A stretch of 28,037 bases of DNA from positions 1 through 28,037 of the forward strand of contig CAMBJF010000005.1 of assembly GCA_945867875.1 (NCBI GenBank), written 5' to 3'. This document shows positions 15,319 through 22,897 of this stretch, in pieces. This DNA comes from an uncultured Ruminococcus sp. (GTDB taxonomy: Bacteria > Bacillota > Clostridia > Oscillospirales > Ruminococcaceae). How positions within the stretch are numbered: the stretch's first letter is position 1; each line of letters opens with the position of its first letter. The position numbers and the translations under genes are program-made. The notes under the pieces are model-generated. The model did not search any database, was not told the DNA's origin, and saw nothing but the letters and a program-made list of their open reading frames with translations.

Positions 15319-16131
15319 TCAATACCCCCTGAAAGCCGTCGGCGGCATTCCGGCATAGCGCTTGAACACCCTGCCGAAGTAGCTTTTGTCTTCATATCCA
15401 ACTGTCTTGCCTATCTCTGCGGCGGTAAGGTCGGTGTAGGTAAGGAGTTTTTTTGCCTCTCTTATGCGTATGGCGGCGATGTATTCAAATGGGCGCATTC
15501 CCGTTTTTCTGCGGAAAATGGTGCAGAAATATTCACGTCCCACCCCCGCAAGCCTTGCAAGCTCTTCAAGGGTAATGTCGGAGGAATAGTTCTTGTCAAT
15601 GTAGTCGATGACGGGCGACAGCACATCTTTGCTGTCCTCATTCTCACGGCTCTCACCCGATGCGGAAAAATACACCTCGTTTATCATCTCGCAGAGAAGC
15701 GGAGATGCACGGTGAATGCACAGCTTGTCTTTTGTTCGCAGCACGGCGCTGCATCTGCGGAACATATCATCTATCACTGAAAGCGAATTGAGCTTCACGG
15801 GGGCAGAGCCGTCAAGACCGTAGTATTCCATAACGCCGTCAATGCCGTCTCCGCCGAATATGACCCAGTTATTGACCCACGGAGCGTCATCATTCGGGAA
15901 ATACTCGTGAGGCACATCTCTGGGCAGTATCACAGCCGTTCCCACGGGCAGCTCATATTCATTACCCCGACAGCAGACAGTGCCGCAGCCCGAAGCTGTG
16001 AACATAAGCTGATAAACGCACATTCCCTGCTCCCTTATAACGTGGTTCTGCCGCTCCATCGTGCCGATGCCGCAGACCACGTAGGGAAGCCGCACGCCCT
16101 CCGTATTATATGGATATTCCGCAAAATTCAT
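15319..16131 (-). CDS. AraC family transcriptional regulator
   Basis: The 270-aa regulator has an N-terminal cupin-like sensor domain (about 15-130, with G-x-x-x-I-L-P-R-D-V-P-H near 64-75) and a C-terminal double helix-turn-helix (about 172-268). The latter includes ITLEELARLAGVGREYF and the second HTH ending Y-F-G-R-V-F-K-R-Y-A-G-M-P-P (251-264), the AraC signature. The sensor type usually binds sugars. It lies downstream of the GH31 gene, same strand, so it may control that gene or a nearby transporter. A TTG 7 codons upstream is in frame, but the ATG at 16131 has a better placed AAGGCGG. A terminator hairpin ends only about 20 nt before the start codon. Confidence 0.92.
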   Translation of the reverse strand: MNFAEYPYNTEGVRLPYVVCGIGTMERQNHVIREQGMCVYQLMFTASGCGTVCCRGNEYELPVGTAVILPRDVPHEYFPNDDAPWVNNWVIFGGDGIDGVMEYYGLDGSAPVKLNSLSVIDDMFRRCSAVLRTKDKLCIHRASPLLCEMINEVYFSASGESRENEDSKDVLSPVIDYIDKNYSSDITLEELARLAGVGREYFCTIFRRKTGMRPFEYIAAIRIREAKKLLTYTDLTAAEIGKTVGYEDKSYFGRVFKRYAGMPPTAFRGY

Positions 16132-16149
16132 AGTCTCGCCGCCTTTTGC

Positions 16150-16190
16150 CAAAAAACGGCTCCGACATATTTCGCCGAAGCCGTTTTACG
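16150..16190 (-). terminator. Terminator between GH31 and araC
   Basis: Minus strand: 11-bp stem with two G-U pairs (16175-16185 with 16155-16165), 9-nt loop, then TTTTTTGG. It ends the GH31 transcript and may act as an attenuator in front of araC. Confidence 0.8.
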
Positions 16191-16201
16191 GTACTTGTTA
16201 A

Positions 16202-16230
16202 ATTATGTTATAAGTATAATGATTTATCAA
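16202..16230 (-). promoter_or_regulatory. Candidate promoter for araC upstream of the terminator
   Basis: Minus strand: TTGATA (16225-16230), 17-bp spacer, CATAAT (16202-16207). If real, its transcript starts just before the hairpin at 16150-16190 and araC would be attenuated. AT-rich sequence makes chance matches likely. Confidence 0.4.
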
Positions 16231-16261
16231 AGCTTGATGATATTATCAAAGCTTGATAATA
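16224..16261. repeat. 19-bp tandem duplication at the 3' end of GH31
   Basis: TTATCAAAGCTTGAT occurs at 16224-16238 and again at 16243-16257, a 19-bp period. The second copy holds the GH31 stop codon (TGA at 16246-16248) and last codons; the first lies just after the gene. Confidence 0.7.
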
Positions 16262-18597
16262 ACTTTTCCGCCTGCTGTGGGATTTACCTTTACAGCCTCG
16301 CCGCCTGCTACCTTTACAGAGAAACTCTTGTCGGTGTTGGTGTAGGAAACCTCAACACTGTCGCCGTGACGTACTGCGGAGATCTCGAATACCTCGTTTG
16401 CCTCGGTGTCATATACCTTGGCTGTGGAAACAACACCCTCCTCGGGAGCATAGATAACGAACTCTGTGCCGTCAAGATAATCGTACTCGAAGTCTCTGGA
16501 GAAATTGCCGTAGCCGATGATGCTATTGGGCTTTGCAAGGCAGGGAAGTCCGAAGTAATCGTACTTCTGAGTGTAGAACTTGCCGCCCTCATATACCTGT
16601 CCGCTGATGATGTCGGTCCAGGTGCCTGCGGGAACATAGAACTCTGCTGTGCCCTGATCGTTGAGGATAGGAGCAACGAGAATGTTCTCACCGAACATAT
16701 ACTGCTTGTCAAGTGTAAGGCAGGCAGGGTCATTTGCATAATCAATGACCATAGCTCTCATCATAGGAACACCTGTCTGATGAGTCTTGACAGCCTGTGC
16801 CCAGATGTAAGGCATCAGCTTGCCTTTGAGCTTTGTGAAGAAGCGGAGAACGTCAACGCACTCTGTGGAGCCGTCCTTATCGAAGAGCCAGGGCACACGA
16901 TAGGAGGAGTTGCCGTGGAGACGGGAATGAGTGGAGAAAAGTCCGAAAGCAGCCCATCTCTTGTAGATATCAGCGGGAGCTGTTGCCTCAAAGCCCGAAA
17001 TATCGTGGCTGAAGAAGCCGAAGCCCGACATACAGAGGGAAAGTCCGCCTCTGATAGTCTCAGCCATAGAGGTGTACTCTGCGGAGCAGTCGCCGCCCCA
17101 GTGAACGGGGAACTTCTGACCGCCGACAGTTGCGGAACGTGCGAAGAGGCAAGCCTTGTTCTCGCCGTAGTATTCCTTAAGAACGCCGAATACGGTCTTG
17201 TTGTAGAGGTATGTATAGTAGTTGTGCATTGCGATGGGGTCGGAGCCGTCGAAATACTTCACCTTAGTAGGTATTCTCTCGCCGAAGTCAGTCTTGAAGC
17301 AGTTTACGCCCATTTCGCAGAGAACTCTGAGCTTGGAAGCATACCACTCGCAGGCTGCGGGATTTGTGAAGTCAACGATAGCCATTCCGGGCTGCCAGAG
17401 CTCTGCCTGGAACACGCTGCCGTCAAGGTTCTTGATGAAGTAGCCGCCCTTTACGCCCTCTTCAAAGAGTGCGGAGCGCTGAGCGATGTAGGGGTTTATC
17501 CATACGCATATTTCAAGGTTCTTGTCAGTCTTGAGACGCTTGAGCATTCCTGCGGGATCGGGGAACTGTCTCTTATCCCACTCGAAGTCGCACCACTGGA
17601 ACTCCTTCATCCAGAAGCAGTCGAAGTGGAATACCTGGAGGGGGATATCTCTCTCAGCCATACCGTCGATAAAGGAGGTAACAGTCTCTTCATCATAGTT
17701 GGTGGTGAAAGATGTGGTGAGCCAGAGACCGAATGTATATGCAGGAGGAAGCGCAGGCTTTCCTGTAAGGGTTGTGTAATTTGAGAGCACCTCGGGGATA
17801 TCAGCGCCGCCGATAACGAAATATTCAAGACGCTCGCCGGGAACTGTGAAGGACACCTTGGAAACTGTATCGGAGCATACCTCGAAGGATACCTTGTCGG
17901 AGGAGTTTACGAGAACGCCGTAGCCTGTGGAGGATACATAGAAAGGAATGCACTTGTAGGACTGCTCGGAGCATGTACCGCCGTCGGAGTTCCAGGTCTC
18001 AACATTCTGACCGTTCTTAACGAAAGGAGTGAACTTCTCGCCGAAGCCGTAGAAATACTCGCCAACGTTCATAGTGAACTGCTCACGGAGAAATGTTCCT
18101 CTTGCGTCCTGAGGATAGCTCCAGAATGTATCGTCCTGCATAGAGTTGAGACGTGCGGAGGTCTTGAACTTGCTCTCATTTACAATGGAAGCACTTCTCC
18201 AAGCGCCGCCTGTAAGTCTCTTATCCTTATAATAGTACTGAACAGACCAGCTGAACTTGCCGATAACGGCTCTTGTGTCGCCGCTCTGAATTTCCCAGCA
18301 GTCGTCCTTTTCGGTGATAACGGGAGTAAAGCCCTGATCCTCTTCAAGCTCGAACTTGGGAGCATTGTCCAGAGCGCCCTTGAAATGCTCAACAGTTACC
18401 TTGAAAACGTCCTTCTGTGTCGATGTGATGGTAACATCGAGGCAGGGGCCGCCAAGGGTCATTCCTCTGTTCTGAATGTACTGAGTTGTGGCATAGATGT
18501 TGAGACCATTCTTAACGGGAGTGATCTCGTAAGCCTGAGAAGCGTAGTTTACCTCATAGCCTCTCTGATTGAGCCAGAAACCGTCTGCAAATTTCAT
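16246..18597 (-). CDS. Alpha-xylosidase, GH31, YicI-like
   Basis: Cytosolic retaining alpha-xylosidase (EC 3.2.1.177 type) expected to remove non-reducing alpha-1,6-xylose from imported xyloglucan oligosaccharides such as isoprimeverose. At 783 aa it matches YicI in length and co-linear motifs. The nucleophile is Asp437 in CFKTDFGER and the acid/base is Asp503 in HWGGDCSAEYTSMAE. The xylose-selecting residues of YicI are kept (Phe297 in LTTSFTTNYDE, Cys327-Phe328 in FHFDCFWM, Lys435). No signal peptide is seen. ATG start with AAGGAGG 9 nt upstream. It has its own promoter with a perfect cre site, so it is probably under carbon catabolite control. Activity on xyloside rather than glucoside is inferred from the kept residues. 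Confidence 0.95.
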   Translation of the reverse strand: MKFADGFWLNQRGYEVNYASQAYEITPVKNGLNIYATTQYIQNRGMTLGGPCLDVTITSTQKDVFKVTVEHFKGALDNAPKFELEEDQGFTPVITEKDDCWEIQSGDTRAVIGKFSWSVQYYYKDKRLTGGAWRSASIVNESKFKTSARLNSMQDDTFWSYPQDARGTFLREQFTMNVGEYFYGFGEKFTPFVKNGQNVETWNSDGGTCSEQSYKCIPFYVSSTGYGVLVNSSDKVSFEVCSDTVSKVSFTVPGERLEYFVIGGADIPEVLSNYTTLTGKPALPPAYTFGLWLTTSFTTNYDEETVTSFIDGMAERDIPLQVFHFDCFWMKEFQWCDFEWDKRQFPDPAGMLKRLKTDKNLEICVWINPYIAQRSALFEEGVKGGYFIKNLDGSVFQAELWQPGMAIVDFTNPAACEWYASKLRVLCEMGVNCFKTDFGERIPTKVKYFDGSDPIAMHNYYTYLYNKTVFGVLKEYYGENKACLFARSATVGGQKFPVHWGGDCSAEYTSMAETIRGGLSLCMSGFGFFSHDISGFEATAPADIYKRWAAFGLFSTHSRLHGNSSYRVPWLFDKDGSTECVDVLRFFTKLKGKLMPYIWAQAVKTHQTGVPMMRAMVIDYANDPACLTLDKQYMFGENILVAPILNDQGTAEFYVPAGTWTDIISGQVYEGGKFYTQKYDYFGLPCLAKPNSIIGYGNFSRDFEYDYLDGTEFVIYAPEEGVVSTAKVYDTEANEVFEISAVRHGDSVEVSYTNTDKSFSVKVAGGEAVKVNPTAGGKVIIKL

Positions 18598-18702
18598 TGT
18601 GGAAGTCCTCCTTAAATTGTGATTTTATATGTATGCTTTTTGATTGCTTGATTTTGGGGCATTGCCCCGAAAACATAACAGTCAGCCAAAACTGACGTGT
18701 AA

Positions 18703-18716
18703 TGTTATCGTTTACA
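18703..18716. promoter_or_regulatory. cre-like operator on the GH31 promoter
   Basis: Minus strand TGTAAACGATAACA matches the Gram-positive cre consensus TGWAANCGNTNWCA at every defined position. It starts at the last base of the -10 and covers the transcription start, a position where bound CcpA, or another LacI-family protein, would repress. Confidence 0.8.
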
Positions 18717-18744
18717 TTGTATAACATCAACAAGAGAATGTCAA
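18716..18744 (-). promoter_or_regulatory. Promoter of the GH31 gene
   Basis: Minus strand: TTGACA (18739-18744), 17-bp spacer, TACAAT (18716-18721). The leader of about 110 nt contains two small hairpins: GTCAG/CTGAC (18681-18696) and GGGGC/GCCCC (18656-18668). Confidence 0.85.
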
Positions 18745-18824
18745 GGGATTTTTGAATTTTTACATTTTATTAATATAAAATCCTCCTGTCAAAGTCTGAT
18801 ATCATCGGCGGGATATTCCGCTGT

Positions 18825-18902
18825 CTATGCCTCGGTCAAAACACAGCCTGCAAATGTCATAAAAGCCGCTGTGAGCAGCAAAACAGCCGCCTGTTTGTTC
18901 AT
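18825..18902 (-). CDS. 25-aa lipoprotein-signal-like microprotein, possibly a gene remnant
   Basis: A 25-codon ORF encodes a basic start (MNKQ), a hydrophobic core and a lipobox-like F-A-G-C with Cys20, then V-L-T-E-A and a TAG stop. A GGGGTGGGG stretch lies just before the ATG, and a good promoter is found at 18935-18963. Reading through the TAG adds 11 plausible residues before a TGA (18791-18793), so it could be a tiny lipoprotein broken by a nonsense change. Alternatives are a free lipopeptide or a pheromone-like precursor. The gene call rests on promoter, SD and signal-like sequence; nothing shows that it is translated. Confidence 0.4.
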   Translation of the reverse strand: MNKQAAVLLLTAAFMTFAGCVLTEA

Positions 18903-18934
18903 ATCCCCACCCCTATATTGATTCGATATGAATA

Positions 18935-18963
18935 ATTATAACACATCTGCACGAAAATTTCAA
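18935..18963 (-). promoter_or_regulatory. Promoter upstream of the 25-aa ORF
   Basis: Minus strand: TTGAAA (18958-18963), 17-bp spacer, TATAAT (18935-18940) with TGT before the -10. It could also feed GH31, as no terminator was seen between them. Confidence 0.65.
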
Positions 18964-19054
18964 CTGCTTTAGGAAATTTTTGTGCATCAAGCAACAAAAT
19001 ACAGCTTAAAGGTTTACTTCACTTTTTTGATACAAAATAAAGAATTAATATTAA

Positions 19055-19083
19055 TTGACAACCGCCTGCAAATATGGTATATT
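19055..19083 (+). promoter_or_regulatory. Promoter of the secreted anchored protein gene
   Basis: TTGACA (19055-19060), 17-bp spacer, TATATT (19078-19083), extended -10 TGG. Leader of about 60 nt. It diverges from the 25-aa ORF promoter. Confidence 0.82.
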
Positions 19084-19148
19084 ATACAAAAGTCCGTATG
19101 TTTTTTGTATCAATGTGCATAGGACAAAATTTTTGAAGGTGGATAATT

Positions 19149-19844
19149 ATGAATATCAAAAAACTTATCACAAAGCTGACCGCAGCAGTCAGTGCGGCAG
19201 TTATGGCAGTTTCCCTTTCAGCAGGCGTAAGCGCAGCCGTTAAGGATTTCGACTTTGACGTTACAAACGCTCCCGTTCTTGAGCCCTGGACAAGCTACAC
19301 TATCGGTATGGACCACTACGACCCCACAAAGATAACCGCAGATTCTCAGGTCATCGTTACATACACCTGCGAGTATCTTAACGAAAACGACGAGGCTCCC
19401 GTTGAGCTTATCGTTCAGAGCTGGTCATTCCCCGACACTCCTATGGCAAACAACACAGGCTCTGTCTGGGCAAAGGTCGCTCCTGCGGAATATGACGACA
19501 GCCACGCTGTTTTCAACTACGCCGATATGGTAACAGCCTACGGAACATCGGATTTCTCGGGAGTTGACGCTCTCTGCATCGGCGCTACCGACAAGGCAAA
19601 CGTTACCGTAAGCTCCTGCACCATTACAAACTGCGGCGATGATATGTACATCAAAATGACCGATGTGGAGCGTGCCGAGGCTTATAAAAATGCTCTCATA
19701 ATCGTTCTTGCTTCCGCTCTTGCGCTCATCGTCATCATCATTGTTGTGTTTATGGTAATTCTTAAGAGAAAGACCAGCTACGCTTATGACCCCACTCTCG
19801 GCAAATATGTCAAGATGGATAAGGGCAGCAAGGAAGAAAAGTAA
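19149..19844 (+). CDS. Secreted, C-terminally membrane-anchored beta-rich surface protein
   Basis: The 231-aa protein has an N-terminal signal peptide (about 1-30, ending S-A-A), an extracellular domain of about 140 residues (35-165), one C-terminal membrane helix (about 181-205) and a Lys-rich cytosolic tail with Y-D-P-T-L-G-K-Y. The extracellular part is rich in Thr, Val, Asp and aromatic residues, alternates like a beta-sandwich and holds four Cys (74, 143, 157, 162). It ends in C-I-G-A-T-D-K-A-N-V-T-V, a pattern reminiscent of carbohydrate-binding jelly-roll domains of ruminococcal proteins. AAGGTGG SD. It lies between the GH31 and GH94 genes, so glycan binding at the cell surface is a reasonable but unproven idea. 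No named family is recognised with certainty. Confidence 0.8.
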   Translation: MNIKKLITKLTAAVSAAVMAVSLSAGVSAAVKDFDFDVTNAPVLEPWTSYTIGMDHYDPTKITADSQVIVTYTCEYLNENDEAPVELIVQSWSFPDTPMANNTGSVWAKVAPAEYDDSHAVFNYADMVTAYGTSDFSGVDALCIGATDKANVTVSSCTITNCGDDMYIKMTDVERAEAYKNALIIVLASALALIVIIIVVFMVILKRKTSYAYDPTLGKYVKMDKGSKEEK

Positions 19845-19858
19845 CAGCATATCCAATG

Positions 19859-19902
19859 TGCCATTCCCCTTCGGAGACGTTCGGGAATGGCATTATTTTT
19901 TT
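19859..19902 (+). terminator. Terminator of the surface protein gene
   Basis: Perfect 10-bp stem (19859-19868 and 19883-19892), 14-nt loop, then TTATTTTTTT. Confidence 0.92.
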
Positions 19903-19952
19903 ACCGAAAAATTCCTGCACCATTTTTCCGCCATAGCATAATATGAACTATG

Positions 19953-20037
19953 AAGGCAAGACAAAGCGGAAAACGCCGCTGAGCAAAAGCCTTCGGAGCA
20001 ATATGCAAATGGCTGAAAGCCATATGACATACGGCTC
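19953..20037 (+). promoter_or_regulatory. Structured 5' leader of the Cys-rich microprotein
   Basis: Four complementary segments nest or follow each other: AAGGC/GCCTT (19953-19957, 19989-19993) encloses AGCGG/CCGCT (19965-19969, 19976-19980), and GAGC/GCTC (19996-19999, 20034-20037) encloses ATGGCT/AGCCAT (20009-20014, 20018-20023). Unpaired A-rich stretches remain, including GCAAAA before the closing strand. The layout recalls GEMM/c-di-GMP-I aptamers, but the conserved core does not match well, so no class is assigned. A weak upstream -10 (CATAAT, 19937-19942) is the only promoter hint. Confidence 0.4.
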
Positions 20038-20066
20038 AAATACATTTTATAAAGGAGCGTTTTATT

Positions 20067-20180
20067 ATGAACTGCAACTGTGGATTTTCCGGAGGTAACT
20101 GCTGCTGGATCGTTATTATCCTTCTCGTTCTCTTCTTCTGCTGCGGCAACAACAGCGGAATTTGCTCACCTTCCTGCTGA
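20067..20180 (+). CDS. 37-aa Cys-rich single-pass membrane microprotein
   Basis: This short ORF encodes two Cys-rich, Gly/Asn-containing ends (N-C-N-C-G near the start, C-S-P-S-C at the end) around one membrane helix (about 14-24, W-I-V-I-I-L-L-V-L-F-F) bracketed by C-C pairs at 12-13 and 25-26. Eight Cys in 37 residues is exceptional. AAAGGAG lies about 9 nt before the ATG and a strong terminator follows, so it is a complete small transcription unit. Similar tiny Cys/Gly-rich hydrophobic proteins occur in many Firmicutes, some linked to spores; the function here is unknown. Confidence 0.75.
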   Translation: MNCNCGFSGGNCCWIVIILLVLFFCCGNNSGICSPSC

Positions 20181-20194
20181 TAAACTCAGGTAAT

Positions 20195-20252
20195 TTTCCC
20201 CGATAAGCGGGAAAGCCCCTGCGGTCAGATGATCGCAGGGGCTTTGTGATTT
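20195..20252. terminator. Terminator between the microprotein gene and GH94
   Basis: Perfect 12-bp stem AAAGCCCCTGCG/CGCAGGGGCTTT (20212-20223 and 20234-20245), followed on the plus strand by GTGATTTTG. A smaller TTTCCC/GGGAAA hairpin precedes it. It probably serves both convergent genes; the GH94 stop is at 20268. Confidence 0.85.
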
Positions 20253-20267
20253 TGTTTGTATGAGTTA

Positions 20268-22736
20268 TCAGCCCATTACAGCGACAACTTCGTGAACGCC
20301 GCCTGTAATTTCGGTGATAATGTTTCCGTCAACAGCCTTGCCGTCAACAGTAAGGGACTTGATGCCCTTGGAAACGTGAGAGGGGTTCTCAACCTTGATT
20401 TTGAATGTAGCACCTCTGAACTGACGTGTTACGGTGTAGCCGTCCCAAGCCTTAGGAATGGAGGGATCTATCTTCAGACCGCTGTAATCGGGAATGATAC
20501 CGAGAATGTACTGGGAAATAGCAACGAAGTTCCAAGCTGCCGTACCTGTGAGCCAGCTGTTCTTTGCTTCGCCGAAACGCTTAGCGTCCTTACCTGCGAT
20601 CATCTGAGCATATACATAGGGCTCGGTGCGGTGGAGCTGTTCGTCCTCCTGATATGCGGGAGCAATCCTTGTGTAGTAATCGAATGCAACGTCACCCATA
20701 CCTGCGTATGCGGCAGCACACATTATCCAAGCGTTGTTGTGGCAGAATATACCTGCGTTCTCCTTGTATCCGCCGGGATATGTGGAAATTTCGCCGTACT
20801 CTACGATATATCTTGTAAATGCGGGATTGTTGAGAACAAGACCGTGCTTTGTGCCGAGATACTTCTCGATGCTTGCCATAGTCTTTTCTGTGAACTCCTT
20901 GCCGCCGATGTCGGACATAATGCAGAAGCCCTGAGGTTCGATGAATATCTTGCCCTCTTCGTTCTCGTGAGAGCCGACCTTCTTGCCGTATGCATCATAT
21001 GCACGGAGGAACCAGTCGCCGTCCCAGCCGTAGTCGATGATAGCCTGCTTCATCTTGTCGATCTCAGCCTGAGCCTTGTCAGCCTCGGCATTGTCGCCCA
21101 TTCTGCGGCAAAGCTCAACATACTCAGGTCCGATGTATGTGAACATACCTGCGATCATTACAGACTCGGCAGTCTGCTCGTTAAGGGGTGCGCCTGTCTC
21201 GGGGTTAACTTCCTTTGCAATGTTGCTTGCGGTGTTCTGGAAGCTCTCGCCGGGTACACGGGAGAAGCAGTTGAGGTTGAGGCAGTCATTCCAGTCTGCA
21301 CGGCCGATAAGAGGAAGTCCGTGAGGTCCCTTGTTGTTTACAACGTGGTAGAAGCTTCTCTTAAGGTGGTCAAGCAGGGGCTGTGCAAGAGCGGGATCGT
21401 TCTTGTAGTCAACCATTTCGTTGAGGATTCCGTAGTCGCCGGTCTCCTTGATGTATGCAGCTGTGGAAAGTATCATCCACAGGGGGTCATCGTTAAAGTT
21501 TGTGCCCGCAGCATCGTTGCCCTTCTTGGTAAGAGGCTGATACTGGTGGTAGTTTCCGCCGTCTTCAAGCTGAGTTGCGGCGATATCGAGTATTCTCTCT
21601 CTTGCTCTCTCGGGAATCTGATGAACAAAGCCCAGAATATCCTGGTTGGAGTCACGGAAGCCCATACCTCTTCCGATACCGCTCTCAAAGTAGGAAGCGG
21701 AACGTGAAAGGTTGAAGGTTACCATACACTGATACTGGTTCCAGATATTTACCTGTCTGTTGAGCTTCTCGTCGGGAGAAGAGATGGTGTACTTTGCAAG
21801 GAGATCGTCCCAGGTCTTTTTGAGCTCTGCAAGAGCTGCGTCAGCCTTGTCGGCAGAATCGAACTTCTTCATCATCTCATAAGCTCTGGACTTGTTCATA
21901 GAACCGTCAGCGTTGAACTTCTCGGGATAGGAGTTCTCAACATAGCCGAGAACATAAACGAGAGTCTTTGTCTCGCCTGCTTCAAGAGTGATGTTCTTGC
22001 AGTGAGATGCAACGGGAGACCAGCCGTCAGCAACGGAGTTCTTGGGCTCGCCTGCGAATACTGTTGCAGGGTCTGCAAAATCGTTGTAGATGCTGCCCAT
22101 AAAGGTCTCACGGTCGCTGTCGAAGCCGTCAATAGGCTCATTTACGGTGTAGAAAGCGAAGTGATTTCTTCTTTCCTTGTACTCGGTCTTGTGGTAAATT
22201 GTGCTGCCCTCGATCTCAACTTCACCTGTGTTGAAGTTTCTCTGGAAGTTAGCAGAGTCGTCCTGAGCGTCCCAAAGGCACCACTCAACAAATGAGAAGA
22301 GCTTGAAGGACTTCTTTTCGCTGCTCTCGTTCTTGAGAACGACCTTCTGTACCTCACCTGTGAAGTTCTGGGGAACGAAGAATGTAACCTCAGCGGAAAG
22401 GCCGTTCTTCTTGCCCTTGATGATAGTGTAGCCCATACCGTGGCGGCATACATATTCATCAAGCTCGGTCTTTACAGGAGACCAGCCGGGGTTCCAGACG
22501 GTGCCGTTGTCGTTTATGTAGAAATAGCGTCCGCCTGCATCAGCGGGAACGTTGTTGTAGCGGTAACGGGTGATTCTTGCAAGACGGGCGTCCTTATAGA
22601 AGCTGTATCCGCCTGCGGTATTGGAGATAAGGCTGAAAAAGTCCTGTGTTCCGAGATAGTTTATCCAGGGATAAGGGGTTTTGGGAGATGTGATGACATA
22701 CTCCTTGTTAGCGTCATCAAAGAAACCGAATTTCAT
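20268..22736 (-). CDS. Cellobiose phosphorylase, GH94
   Basis: Cytosolic inverting phosphorylase that splits cellobiose with phosphate into glucose 1-phosphate and glucose, saving ATP. The 822-aa protein is full length. The N-terminal beta-sandwich begins FGFFDDANKEYVIT. The (alpha/alpha)6 catalytic domain carries GRADWNDCLNLN, in which Asp484 matches the general acid of GH94 (Asp490 in Cellvibrio gilvus). Also present are GIGRGMGFRDSNQD (353-366) and late P-G-G-Y-K-E-N and W-L-T-G-T-A-A-W-N motifs of the family. No signal peptide. ATG start with GAGG about 8 nt upstream. The promoter carries paired LacI-type operators. The length and start favour cellobiose over cellodextrin phosphorylase. 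Confidence 0.96.
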   Translation of the reverse strand: MKFGFFDDANKEYVITSPKTPYPWINYLGTQDFFSLISNTAGGYSFYKDARLARITRYRYNNVPADAGGRYFYINDNGTVWNPGWSPVKTELDEYVCRHGMGYTIIKGKKNGLSAEVTFFVPQNFTGEVQKVVLKNESSEKKSFKLFSFVEWCLWDAQDDSANFQRNFNTGEVEIEGSTIYHKTEYKERRNHFAFYTVNEPIDGFDSDRETFMGSIYNDFADPATVFAGEPKNSVADGWSPVASHCKNITLEAGETKTLVYVLGYVENSYPEKFNADGSMNKSRAYEMMKKFDSADKADAALAELKKTWDDLLAKYTISSPDEKLNRQVNIWNQYQCMVTFNLSRSASYFESGIGRGMGFRDSNQDILGFVHQIPERARERILDIAATQLEDGGNYHQYQPLTKKGNDAAGTNFNDDPLWMILSTAAYIKETGDYGILNEMVDYKNDPALAQPLLDHLKRSFYHVVNNKGPHGLPLIGRADWNDCLNLNCFSRVPGESFQNTASNIAKEVNPETGAPLNEQTAESVMIAGMFTYIGPEYVELCRRMGDNAEADKAQAEIDKMKQAIIDYGWDGDWFLRAYDAYGKKVGSHENEEGKIFIEPQGFCIMSDIGGKEFTEKTMASIEKYLGTKHGLVLNNPAFTRYIVEYGEISTYPGGYKENAGIFCHNNAWIMCAAAYAGMGDVAFDYYTRIAPAYQEDEQLHRTEPYVYAQMIAGKDAKRFGEAKNSWLTGTAAWNFVAISQYILGIIPDYSGLKIDPSIPKAWDGYTVTRQFRGATFKIKVENPSHVSKGIKSLTVDGKAVDGNIITEITGGVHEVVAVMG

Positions 22737-22868
22737 TGAACATACCTCATTTTCTTAATTTTTGAAAGCCACCCGTAACGGGTGAAATATGCCCTTTTGC
22801 CGCATATAAGGCTCTTTCTCCTGAAATATTCATATGCTTTCTGCGGCATTATGCATATTGCTTTATTT

Positions 22869-22897
22869 ATTTTACCATATTAAACGTTTTAATTCAA
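22869..22897 (-). promoter_or_regulatory. Promoter of the GH94 gene
   Basis: Minus strand: TTGAAT (22892-22897), 17-bp spacer, TAAAAT (22869-22874), extended -10 TGG. The leader of about 125 nt contains a CACCCG/CGGGTG hairpin and a GCCGCA/TGCGGC inverted repeat. Confidence 0.78.

Noticed and set aside
15907..17784. 625-codon plus-strand open frame opposite araC and GH31
   Set aside because: Antisense shadow of GH31. No SD and no domain; the opposite strand has full catalytic motifs.
19953..20037. c-di-GMP-I riboswitch call for the microprotein leader
   Set aside because: The helix layout is similar, but the conserved GGCAAACC and GACGCAAAGCC strings are not kept well enough to name the class without a covariance search.
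20256..21707. 483-codon plus-strand open frame opposite GH94
   Set aside because: Antisense shadow: Cys/Val-rich translation without family features, starting inside the terminator region of the neighbouring genes.
22755..22805. 16-aa ORF in the GH94 leader (minus strand) as a possible leader peptide
   Set aside because: The SD-like AGGAG is 12 nt from its ATG, which is too far, and the following hairpin has no T-run.
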